The position numbers and the translations under genes are program-made. Shown piece by piece: positions 1 through 6,142 of a DNA stretch of 6,909 nucleotides. Below the pieces are notes generated by a model. That model saw only the letters and a program-made list of their open reading frames with translations. It was not told the DNA's origin and searched no databases. The DNA lies in the NCBI GenBank assembly GCA_015711875.1, contig JACVJG010000157.1:1-6909 (forward strand), in the 5' to 3' direction. This DNA is from Candidatus Solincola jinzensis (GTDB taxonomy: Bacteria; Actinomycetota; Geothermincolia; Geothermincolales; RBG-13-55-18). How positions within the stretch are numbered: position 1 is the first letter of the stretch; each line of letters begins with the position of its first letter.

Positions 1-110
1 CGCACATGCGACCAGCGCGAGGCGGGCCCCAGTTCCCGAGCCGCCTCCTCCAGCTCCCTCGCCCTTTGCGCGTCAAAAGCCACCCCAAGCCTCCTGTCCA
101 GCCTCTCCAT
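1..110 (-). CDS. Unidentified protein, N-terminal fragment (cut by left edge)
   Basis: An open frame on the minus strand starts downstream of gpgS and runs off the left edge with no stop, giving about 36 residues. They begin MERLDRRLGVAFDAQRAREL and continue with a Glu/Ala/Arg-rich, probably helical stretch. Its composition looks like real protein rather than a shadow frame, and it lies in the same direction as the operon above it. The ATG at 110 is chosen because a weak GGTGG lies about 10 nt upstream. An in-frame GTG at 125 would add MAFDF, and a TAA stop just before it prevents further extension. The gap after the gpgS stop is 37 to 52 nt, so co-transcription with iorAB-gpgS is likely. The fragment is too short to assign. 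It does not look like the start of a HAD-type phosphoglycerate-sugar phosphatase, the enzyme that would complete glucosylglycerate synthesis, because the usual early DxD motif is not seen. Confidence 0.55.
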   Translation of the reverse strand, partial: MERLDRRLGVAFDAQRARELEEAARELGPASRWSHV

Positions 111-162
111 AAAGTCGAACGCCACCGACCGTTAAGCGCGGCCGGAAGAACCCTTCACCGCT

Positions 163-1179
163 TCAACGTCCGAAGCGCCTCCTGTATTCCTCCACCTCCG
201 TCATGGCGGGCCTTTCCTGCACGGGAAGGATCTTTTTCTCCAGCAGGTACTCGCCGTCGCGGTACTCTACCTGGGTCATCTCGACGCTGTATCCCTCGCG
301 CAGCTCCATCCTGCCCGACTCCTGCAGCCGGATCAGAACCGCCTGGACGATCTGGAAGGCCATCCTGCCCAGGGCGGGTACCGGTTGGTTGCGGTGCTGC
401 CTCTCCACCAGGTCCACCTGCCCTATAACCCCCATGCCATAACGGGTATGGATATCCATGAGCATGCCTATCTCCACCCCATAGCCGGAAAAGAAGGGTA
501 TGCTCTCGAGGATCTCCCGCTCCCCTCCGTATTCCCCTGAAAGCGGCTGGATGAGCGCGCTGAGCTCGGGGAAGAAAAGGCTGAGAAGGGGGCGCGCCAC
601 CAGCTCCGTGACCCTTCCCCCGCCGGTGGGCAAAAGCCGGTGCTCAGCCTTGATGGGACGTTGGTAATATCCCTTGACGAAACGCACGTCGGGGCGCGCG
701 AGCAGGGGACCCAAGATCCCCGTGACGAAGCGGGGATGAAAATTGCGGATATCCGAATCCATCCAGATGATTATGTCGCCGTTGAGGCAGTAGAGACTGC
801 GCCAGAGCGCGTCGCCCTTGCCCTGGGGCTCGTACAGGCCTGGCAGGATCTCATCCTGGCGGAAGACCTCCGCGCCTGCCCTCTCCGCCGCCCTTACCGT
901 GCCGTCATCGCTGCCTCCGTCCACCACGCAGAGCTGGTCCACCAGGGGGGTTTTCTCCATCAGCTCCTCGCGCGTGATGGAGACGATCTCCCCTATGGTC
1001 GCCGCCTCGTTGAGGCTGGGAAGGCATACGCTGACCGTTTTCCCCGACTCCTCCTTGAGCCGTCTCAGCTCCTCGAGGTCGTCGAACTGCGTGTGATGGA
1101 AGGTATTGGCGTCATACCAATCACACCTCTCCAGACGGCTGGAGGCGTAGCATTCCCCGTCGCGTTTGCTATCCTCCAA
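163..1179 (-). CDS. gpgS: Glucosyl-3-phosphoglycerate synthase (GT81 family)
   Basis: The product (338 aa) is a cytoplasmic GT-A fold glycosyltransferase. It transfers glucose from a nucleotide sugar (UDP- or ADP-glucose) to 3-phosphoglycerate, the first step to glucosylglycerate and, in mycobacteria, to methylglucose lipopolysaccharides. Visible motifs are PSLNE at 54-58, DGGSDDGT at 87-94, PQGKGDALW at 118-126, the metal-binding DSD at 141-143, the acceptor-loop GGGRVTEL at 186-193, PLSGEYGG at 212-219 and H262 followed by RNQP, the conserved C-terminal histidine region of the family. Length is normal. The start is a TTG, preceded by GGAGG at 1190-1194 with a 10-nt spacer; no better in-frame start is near. 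It begins 28 nt after the iorB stop, so it is probably the third gene of that operon. Family assignment is firm. Glucose rather than mannose transfer is inferred from overall resemblance to GpgS, and donor preference cannot be read from the sequence. Confidence 0.93.
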   Translation of the reverse strand: MEDSKRDGECYASSRLERCDWYDANTFHHTQFDDLEELRRLKEESGKTVSVCLPSLNEAATIGEIVSITREELMEKTPLVDQLCVVDGGSDDGTVRAAERAGAEVFRQDEILPGLYEPQGKGDALWRSLYCLNGDIIIWMDSDIRNFHPRFVTGILGPLLARPDVRFVKGYYQRPIKAEHRLLPTGGGRVTELVARPLLSLFFPELSALIQPLSGEYGGEREILESIPFFSGYGVEIGMLMDIHTRYGMGVIGQVDLVERQHRNQPVPALGRMAFQIVQAVLIRLQESGRMELREGYSVEMTQVEYRDGEYLLEKKILPVQERPAMTEVEEYRRRFGR

Positions 1180-1207
1180 CTTTCCACCCCCTCCCCGCCC
1201 TGGATGA

Positions 1208-1786
1208 TCACTTGCCTCTTGCGTACTCCACGCCCGCCGAAAAAGCCCTCAGGTTGACCTCCACCGCCTTCGAGGGCACGTTGGACACCAAGGCCTCTCG
1301 CCAGGCGTCTTGCGGGAAATCAAGGAGCACGGAGAGCGCGCCCAGCAATACCGAGCCCGCGGCGCGTGGGTTCCCCGCCTCCGTGGCCATGTCGCGCGCG
1401 TCCATCTCCAGGGTCCGAGCGGCGTACGCGCGTATCGAATCAAGGGCGTCTTGCGGGTATTCCGCGTCCCCGCGCAGCACCGGGAGCGGGTCCAGGCGGT
1501 AAAGATTCACGATGGCCGTGCCCTCTCCCGAGAGGTATCGCAGGTAGCGCAGGCCTTCCAGCAACTCGAAGGCAAGAAGGAAATCCGCCCTGCCTTCCGG
1601 CACCAGGGGTGAGTGTACTTTCTCCCCCCAGCGCACCATGCAGACCACGCTGCCCCCGCGCTGCGCCATGCCGTGTACCTCGCTGGTCTTTACGTCGTAT
1701 CCCATGCGCAACGCCGTATCGGCGAGCACCTTGGCCGAGAGCACGTTACCCTGGCCCCCTACGCCCGCCAGTACCGCATCAGGCAC
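1208..1786 (-). CDS. iorB: Indolepyruvate:ferredoxin oxidoreductase, beta subunit
   Basis: This is the small subunit (192 aa) of the arylpyruvate:ferredoxin oxidoreductase, of the pyruvate/ketoisovalerate oxidoreductase gamma-type fold. It pairs with IorA in the cytoplasm to decarboxylate indolepyruvate, phenylpyruvate and similar 2-oxoacids to arylacetyl-CoA. Family motifs are the N-terminal glycine-rich GVGGQGN at about 8-14, the signature EVHGMAQRGGSV at about 36-47, and NPRAAGSVLLGAL in the C-terminal half. Length is typical. The start is placed at GTG 1786 because AGGAGG at 1796-1801 lies 9 nt upstream. A GTG two codons earlier (1792) would leave only 3 nt to the same site. The gene overlaps the end of iorA by 8 nt and its ribosome-binding site lies inside iorA, which indicates translational coupling and equal subunit production. 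No truncation or frameshift is seen. Confidence 0.93.
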   Translation of the reverse strand: MPDAVLAGVGGQGNVLSAKVLADTALRMGYDVKTSEVHGMAQRGGSVVCMVRWGEKVHSPLVPEGRADFLLAFELLEGLRYLRYLSGEGTAIVNLYRLDPLPVLRGDAEYPQDALDSIRAYAARTLEMDARDMATEAGNPRAAGSVLLGALSVLLDFPQDAWREALVSNVPSKAVEVNLRAFSAGVEYARGK

Positions 1787-3581
1787 CCTCACCCACCTCC
1801 TCTATGGCGTTCCGCCTGCATACCTGAGCGCAGAGCGAGCAGCCCGCGCAGAGGTCCTCGTCCACCGCCGCCTTCTCACCCCGTATCACCAGGGCGGGGC
1901 ATCCCAGGCGCAGGCAGAGCTTGCAGGCGTCGCATTTTCCCTCGTCCACCCGATAAGGCGGGGCCTCGACACGCTCCCGCAGGACGCATGAGCGGCGCGA
2001 TATGATGACCGAGGTGCGGGGCTCCGCCATCTCCTCGGCGATGGCCGCCTCCGTCTGGGCGAGGTCCCAGGGGTCCACTACCCTAACCGACTCCACTCCC
2101 ACCGCGCGCGCCAGCTCGGCCAGATCCAGGGCGTGGGTCTTCTCCCCCATGAGGGTGCGGCCCGTACCTGGGTGGTCCTGAAAGCCGGTCATGGCGGTGG
2201 TCCGGTTGTCCAGGATCACGATGGTGGAGGGGGTGCGGTTGTAGACCATATCTATGAGCCCGGTTATCCCGCCGTGGATGAAGGTGGAATCCCCCAGCAC
2301 TCCCACCACTTTTCCCGCTTTGTCGGCGTTGGCCTCGCTTGAGGCGAAGGCCTTCTCCAGCCCCAGCGCCATGCCTACCCCCGCCCCCATGCACACCTGG
2401 CAGTCGATGCCCGAGAGCGGCGGCAGCACGCTGAGGGTGTAGCATCCTATATCGCTTGACACCACGGCCTTGTTGCGCCGGAGTGCATAGAAGAGGCCAC
2501 GGTGGGGGCAGCCGGGGCACATCACCGGGGGCCGGGCGGGAAGGGAGGCCTCGTCCGGCGGCTGCGAGCGCGGAGGGGGTGGCGACCATCCCCCTCCCCT
2601 GACCCCCGTGTCCATCTCCATGAGCTCGGAAAGCGACCGCGCCACCACATCGGGGTCCAGTTCCCCTACCCTGGGGACGCGAGCTTTTCCCACCACGTCC
2701 AGCCCCATGGCTTTGAGGTTCTCCTCTATCCAGGGCTCCATCTCCTCCACCACGTAGAGGCGGCGGAAATGCGAGGCGAATTCGCGCAGCGCCTTCTCGG
2801 GCAGGGGGTAGACGAAGCCCAGCTTGAACACCGAGGCCTCGGGGAACGCCTCCCTCGCATACTGGTAACACACGCCCGAGGAGACGATGCCGATGCGTGT
2901 GGAGCGCATCTCCGCCCGGTTGAAGGGAGAGCGCTCCGACTCCTGCTGCAGCCTTTCCAGGCGCTCTATCACCACCGGATGGCGCAGGCGCGCATGCCCC
3001 GGGATCATCACCCTCTTCACCGCGTCCTTCTGATAGGGGAGATCGACGCTGTGCCTCTCCTCGCGGTACTCAACCACGCTCCGCGAATGGCTGACACGCG
3101 TCTCCAGCCGCAACATGACCGGGGTGTCATATCTCTCGGACAGCTCCAGGGCAGCTCCCACCATCTCGAAGCATTCCGCGCTGTCCGACGGCTCCAGCAT
3201 GGGGACCTTTGCCATGCGTGCGTAATAGCGGCTGTCCTGCTCGTTCTGTGAGGAATGCATGCCGGGATCATCGGCCACCGCCAACACCAGCCCGGCGTTG
3301 ACCCCGATATAAGGGAGGGTCATCCAGGGGTCGGCGGCTACGTTCAGGCCCACGTGCTTCATGGCCACCAGTGTCCTGGCCCCTCCCAGGCAGGAACCGA
3401 TTCCTACCTCCAAGGCCACTTTTTCGTTGGGGGACCACTCGCAGTAGACCTCGGAAAGCCGCGAGAGCTCCTCCAGTATCTCCGTGGACGGTGTGCCAGG
3501 GTAGGCTGCCGCCACGCGCACCCCCGCGCACCACGCCCCCAGGGCAACGGCCTCGTTTCCCGATAGCAGGGTCCTCTTCAA
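1779..3581 (-). CDS. iorA: Indolepyruvate:ferredoxin oxidoreductase, alpha subunit
   Basis: This is the catalytic subunit (600 aa), carrying thiamine diphosphate and Fe-S clusters. With IorB it oxidises arylpyruvates from aromatic amino acid transamination to arylacetyl-CoA, CO2 and reduced ferredoxin. In order, the N-terminal pyrimidine-binding domain has SGNEA at 7-11, YPGTPSTEI at 27-35 and a conserved Glu near 53. The C-terminal TPP domain has CPGCPHRG at 355-362, the Mg/TPP motif GDSTFIHGGITGL beginning at 430 and DNRTTAMTGFQ at 458-468. The tail carries two 4Fe-4S motifs: CX2CX2CX4C (C550, C553, C556, C561) and CX2CX2CX3C (C578, C581, C584, C588). The start is TTG 3581, with GGAGAGG at 3590-3596 and an 8-nt spacer, matching the usual family N-terminus. 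A frame open to GTG 3659 would begin only 7 nt from the -10 hexamer and is unlikely. A Pro/Gly-rich linker at about 327-345 separates the halves. Confidence 0.95.
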   Translation of the reverse strand: MKRTLLSGNEAVALGAWCAGVRVAAAYPGTPSTEILEELSRLSEVYCEWSPNEKVALEVGIGSCLGGARTLVAMKHVGLNVAADPWMTLPYIGVNAGLVLAVADDPGMHSSQNEQDSRYYARMAKVPMLEPSDSAECFEMVGAALELSERYDTPVMLRLETRVSHSRSVVEYREERHSVDLPYQKDAVKRVMIPGHARLRHPVVIERLERLQQESERSPFNRAEMRSTRIGIVSSGVCYQYAREAFPEASVFKLGFVYPLPEKALREFASHFRRLYVVEEMEPWIEENLKAMGLDVVGKARVPRVGELDPDVVARSLSELMEMDTGVRGGGWSPPPPRSQPPDEASLPARPPVMCPGCPHRGLFYALRRNKAVVSSDIGCYTLSVLPPLSGIDCQVCMGAGVGMALGLEKAFASSEANADKAGKVVGVLGDSTFIHGGITGLIDMVYNRTPSTIVILDNRTTAMTGFQDHPGTGRTLMGEKTHALDLAELARAVGVESVRVVDPWDLAQTEAAIAEEMAEPRTSVIISRRSCVLRERVEAPPYRVDEGKCDACKLCLRLGCPALVIRGEKAAVDEDLCAGCSLCAQVCRRNAIEEVGEGA

Positions 3582-3589
3582 GACCTTTT

Positions 3590-3596
3590 CCTCTCC
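3590..3596 (-). promoter_or_regulatory. Ribosome-binding site that sets the iorA TTG start
   Basis: On the minus strand GGAGAGG lies 8 nt before TTG 3581. The protein starting there (MKRTLLSGNEA) matches the usual beginning of IorA, so this site decides the start against the longer GTG-initiated frame. Confidence 0.7.
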
Positions 3597-3665
3597 TTTC
3601 CGCCAGTCCAGGATCTCCGTGGGAGCTCGCGGAAGGGCCTCGCGCCCTCCCCGCCACACGCTGGA

Positions 3666-3674
3666 ATTATATCA
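3666..3674 (-). promoter_or_regulatory. Extended -10 promoter for the iorA-iorB-gpgS operon
   Basis: The minus strand reads TGATATAAT: a perfect TATAAT (3666-3671) preceded by the TG-N extension. It lies about 85 nt upstream of the iorA TTG start and predicts a leader of roughly 75-80 nt. No -35 box is seen at 16-18 nt. The extended -10 could make up for this. It is one of the few AT-rich spots in the spacer. Confidence 0.55.
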
Positions 3675-3742
3675 GGTTCGCGCCCCTGGACGCCGTGTGG
3701 TGTCAAGGGTCGCGCCCACCGCATCCAGGAGCCGTATCCGCC

Positions 3743-3766
3743 GTGATCCCCGCGAAGCAACGGGCC
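3743..3766 (+). repeat. Imperfect direct repeat, copy 1
   Basis: These 24 nt match 3870-3893 at 21 positions. Weaker similarity continues for about 15 nt more (9 matches), with most differences being transitions. In this copy the GAAGGA ribosome-binding site of copy 2 is GAAGCA, and the position of the sigma-gene ATG is GCG. It could be a decayed duplication of the sigma-gene start region or one half of a paired regulatory site. Confidence 0.5.
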
Positions 3767-3850
3767 CGCGTCCCTGGATCATCCCGGACCAACGACGTAT
3801 CCGCGCGCTCTCGCAAGCCATGCCGCGCCGAGGGCAGCGCCTGTTCCTTA

Positions 3851-3859
3851 TGCTAGAAT
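3851..3859 (+). promoter_or_regulatory. Extended -10 promoter for the ECF sigma gene
   Basis: The plus strand reads TGCTAGAAT: TAGAAT (3854-3859), one mismatch from TATAAT, with a TG-N extension. It predicts a start of transcription near 3866, about 30 nt before the sigma-gene ATG. No TTGACA-like -35 lies at normal spacing, and no clear ECF-type GGAAC/CGTC pair was found, so autoregulation by the encoded sigma is not supported by sequence alone. Confidence 0.45.
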
Positions 3860-3869
3860 TACATGGATC

Positions 3870-3893
3870 GTGACCCCCGCGAAGGAACGAGCC
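3870..3893 (+). repeat. Imperfect direct repeat, copy 2 (contains sigma-gene RBS)
   Basis: This partner of 3743-3766 is 127 nt downstream. It includes GAAGGA (3881-3886), the probable ribosome-binding site 8 nt before ATG 3895, so any regulator or RNA pairing that uses the repeat would touch sigma translation. Confidence 0.5.
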
Positions 3894-3894
3894 T

Positions 3895-4506
3895 ATGCCT
3901 CTGGATGAGCGCGAAGGAAGTGAACGGGACGGGCGCACGGACGAGGAATTGGTGCGTGATTTCCTCGCGGGAGACGCCCCTGCCTTCGAGGAGCTGGTGA
4001 CGAGGTACCAGCCGGCCATCATGAACATGGCTTACCGCCTGCTCGGGAATCGCAACGACGCCTTTGACGTCTGCCAGGAGATATTCGTGCTCCTGCTGCG
4101 TAAGCTGGGGTCTTTCCGGGGGGAAGCCAAGTTCTCGACCTGGCTCTACCGCGTGTCGCTCAACGCCTGCCACGACTACGCGCGCAAGTCGCGCCGCAAC
4201 CTCTCCTTGTCCGAATCGCCGGGCGACGACCTTCCCGAGATAGAGCAACGCCTGGCGGACGACGGCCTTGAAGCACCGGAGACGAGCATGGAGCGGGCGG
4301 AGGTGCAGAAAGCGGTGAGGGAGGCCATAGCGCGGCTTCCCTACAAGTTCAAGGAGATAATCTATTTGCACGATATAAGCGGATACAATTACAAGGAGGT
4401 GGCGGAGATCCTTGACATCTCCCTGGGAACGGTCAAGTCGCGCTTGAACCGCGCCCGCAACCGCCTCGCCCTGGAATTGCGGGACTTCTGGGAACAGATG
4501 CCATGA
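3895..4506 (+). CDS. ECF-type RNA polymerase sigma factor (RpoE-like)
   Basis: The product is a 203-aa sigma-70 family protein with only regions 2 and 4, as in extracytoplasmic-function sigma factors. It directs RNA polymerase to stress- or signal-responsive promoters. Region 2 spans about 31-98: it starts at FEELVTRYQP, includes the NRNDAFDVCQEIFV core-binding helix at about 52-65, then the -10-recognition part FSTWLYRVSLNACHDYARK at 80-98. A charged linker (about 99-135) follows. Region 4 spans about 138-195, with LPYKFKEIIYLHD and the helix-turn-helix YKEVAEILDISLGTVKSRLNRAR that contacts the -35 element. There is no C-terminal extra domain. The ATG start has GAAGGA 8 nt upstream. The gene is followed 71 nt later by a zinc-motif membrane anti-sigma factor, the usual partner arrangement. 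The ECF subgroup and regulon cannot be told from this window. Confidence 0.93.
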   Translation: MPLDEREGSERDGRTDEELVRDFLAGDAPAFEELVTRYQPAIMNMAYRLLGNRNDAFDVCQEIFVLLLRKLGSFRGEAKFSTWLYRVSLNACHDYARKSRRNLSLSESPGDDLPEIEQRLADDGLEAPETSMERAEVQKAVREAIARLPYKFKEIIYLHDISGYNYKEVAEILDISLGTVKSRLNRARNRLALELRDFWEQMP

Positions 4507-4577
4507 CCGCCACATCTAATCATGCGCAAGGGAGATAGCGGGTCACCACTCACCGGGAAAGGGCCTTGAGGACCGAG

Positions 4578-5882
4578 ATGAACTGCAGAAAAGCGACCAG
4601 GTACCTGGGACCGTTCTTGGACGGCGAACTCCCCGCTCCCCTCGGGGAGGAACTGAAGAGACACCTCTCCTCTTGCCCCGCCTGCGAGCTTCGGCACCGG
4701 CACTTGCGCTCTGTTCTCAAAGAGTTGACCTTGCTGCCGTCGATCTCCCCCACACCCAGGGAGAAAGAGGAGCTTCTGCGCCGGGTGCGGCGCGAGCTGG
4801 CTGAGCCGGCGCCGGCGCCGGCGTTCCACCGCCGGGCCCAACTCGCCGCCGCCGCCATATCCCTGCTGGCCATGGCGGTGGTCGCCGGCCTGGCCTTCAT
4901 GGTATGGGGGACCGAACGGGCACCGGTGGTGGAGGAGGCGGTGCCCAGACAGGCAGAGAACGAGGGTTACGCCCCGGAAGAGGGCAGGCCCGCGGGAACC
5001 GGATTCGCCGGCGAGAACAACATGATGTCGGGATCACCCATAGCCTCTCTGTCCCCCGTCCCTTCCCTCGCGCTTGCGGGAAATGTATACGGCGAGAAAG
5101 ACCTCGAGGGCTATCGCGACGATCTCGGCGCAAGGCTCGAGTTCTATTCCGCCTACTGGTACCCTGCCTCCATAGGAGCCCTCAGCGAGGCGGACCTGCG
5201 TAACGCTCAGCGTGAACTCACCCACAAACTGGCGGCCTCGGCCGCGTCGCAGAACAGGGATCCCGTAAGCCTTGAGGCCGCCATAGAGAAGGCGCTCTCG
5301 CAGGAGGGCGGAAAGGTGCTGCTGCCCTGCCACGCCGAACTGGCGAAGGTCAACGGCAGGGAATGCTGGCTGGTATCCCTGAGCGGCCCGGAGGACTACC
5401 TTCTCTTTCCGGATCCCCAGCGCCCGCCCGCCATGGCCCTGGCCTCTCTGGGCGGGGAAGAGAGCCTGAGGGTGAGTGAGTCGCTTCTCAGGGAACTGGC
5501 CGCCGGCCTGGCGCCCTATCAGAGTGCGAGTCCCTCCACGCACCTTTCCCCACAGCGGGCCGCTGACGGCACGGGGTTGCAGGAGGAAAGCGGGGAGGAA
5601 GCCTCCACAGGACGGGATACCCAGAACGCAGCGGAGGGTGATAAGGCGATCGCTGGAGGGGCCAGGCCGGACTTCCGCTCCTTTTTACGGGAACTTGCCG
5701 CCCGTTATAACAGCCTGGACATGCTCGGAAAGCTGGAAAGCCTCAACTACGAGCAGGTGCTCATGCTCCTGCACGGGAACTGGTCGGGCCTGGCCGCCGA
5801 GGGCGTGAACCTGGGGGATTTCCTGCGCCCCCCCAGGCGCCTCTGGGCGGTGGACTGCGAGAGCGGCGCCGTTATCTGGTAA
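4578..5882 (+). CDS. Membrane anti-sigma factor with N-terminal zinc-binding motif
   Basis: The product (434 aa) probably holds the upstream ECF sigma factor inactive at the membrane. The first 40 residues form a zinc-type anti-sigma domain (ZAS/zf-HC2): C3, then H29, C33 and C36 in HLSSCPAC, the family Hx3Cx2C. A basic linker with a PAPAPA run leads to one transmembrane helix at about 87-110. Cytoplasm-in, C-terminus-out is the family topology. The remaining roughly 320 residues would be outside. They include an acidic stretch, a predicted folded part at about 170-310 with C251 and C263, a low-complexity Ser/Glu/Gly/Thr-rich linker (about 315-360) and a C-terminal helical block ending in AVDCESGAVIW (C427). 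I recognise no known domain in this outer part. ATG 4578 is chosen over the in-frame TTG 4566 because GAGG lies 6 nt before it and MNC is the usual start. The anti-sigma call is firm, the sensed signal unknown. Confidence 0.85.
   Translation: MNCRKATRYLGPFLDGELPAPLGEELKRHLSSCPACELRHRHLRSVLKELTLLPSISPTPREKEELLRRVRRELAEPAPAPAFHRRAQLAAAAISLLAMAVVAGLAFMVWGTERAPVVEEAVPRQAENEGYAPEEGRPAGTGFAGENNMMSGSPIASLSPVPSLALAGNVYGEKDLEGYRDDLGARLEFYSAYWYPASIGALSEADLRNAQRELTHKLAASAASQNRDPVSLEAAIEKALSQEGGKVLLPCHAELAKVNGRECWLVSLSGPEDYLLFPDPQRPPAMALASLGGEESLRVSESLLRELAAGLAPYQSASPSTHLSPQRAADGTGLQEESGEEASTGRDTQNAAEGDKAIAGGARPDFRSFLRELAARYNSLDMLGKLESLNYEQVLMLLHGNWSGLAAEGVNLGDFLRPPRRLWAVDCESGAVIW
4805..4822 (+). repeat. 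Three tandem GCCGGC hexamers in the anti-sigma gene
   Basis: Three perfect in-frame copies of GCCGGC encode the Pro-Ala run of the linker between the zinc motif and the membrane helix. Copy-number change would lengthen or shorten this linker by two residues without breaking the frame. Confidence 0.8.
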
Positions 5883-5902
5883 AGCCTTCCATACCCTCGG
5901 CA

Positions 5903-5945
5903 TCGCTCATCGCCAAGACCGCGCGCCCACAAAGGCGGTGAGCGA
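5903..5945 (+). terminator. Possible U-tail-less terminator hairpin after the anti-sigma gene
   Basis: TCGCTCATCGCC (5903-5914) can pair with GGCGGTGAGCGA (5934-5945) along 12 bp with one G-U pair, around a 19-nt loop, starting 20 nt after the stop codon. There is no T-run after it, so intrinsic termination is uncertain. Hairpins without U tails are common after genes in GC-rich bacteria. Confidence 0.4.
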
Positions 5946-6142
5946 AACCCGAAAACGCCTCTCTCGGCGATCACGCGTCCCTGCAGCCCCGACGCTTGAA
6001 TTCGGAAGCCCGGCACCAGCAAGGGGCGTGAGGGCAGCCGATCATTGGAAGCGGTATCGATAAAGCGACGACATCAGCCTTAGCGGCCCGCGAAGGGCTA
6101 TGGGGTGGAGGTTCGCCATCGCCTTCGGCCCACAGCTCAGGT

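Larger units (their letters stand above)
3582..3894. other. Divergent intergenic region between iorA and the sigma-factor gene
   Basis: This is 313 nt without a supported gene. It contains back-to-back extended -10 promoters, one leftward at 3666-3674 and one rightward at 3851-3859, the two ribosome-binding sites, and an imperfect direct repeat (3743-3766 and 3870-3893). A TTGACA reads leftward at 3701-3706, but it is 29 nt from the leftward -10 hexamer, too far for a normal -35. No strong hairpin or riboswitch pattern was recognised. Confidence 0.7.

Noticed and set aside
640..1257. 205-codon open frame on the plus strand opposite gpgS
   Set aside because: It lies antisense to a clear GT81 gene; high GC creates long open shadow frames and the product has no recognisable motif.
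2083..2871. 262-codon minus-strand frame inside iorA in another frame
   Set aside because: Same strand, alternative frame of a well-supported gene; Gly/Arg/Pro-rich composition typical of a shifted frame.
2502..3251. 249-codon plus-strand frame opposite iorA
   Set aside because: Antisense shadow of iorA, His/Arg/Leu-rich composition and no family signature.
3701..3706. Perfect TTGACA on the minus strand as -35 of the iorA promoter
   Set aside because: The spacing to TATAAT is 29 nt, well outside the 16-18 nt used by housekeeping sigma factors.
3859..4515. 218-codon minus-strand frame opposite the sigma factor
   Set aside because: Exactly antisense to a sigma-70 family gene with clear regions 2 and 4.
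4503..4538. 11-codon frame overlapping the sigma stop in an ATGA junction
   Set aside because: No ribosome-binding site of its own is needed for coupling, but the peptide is tiny and the following gene starts 40 nt later in another context; chance is the simpler explanation.
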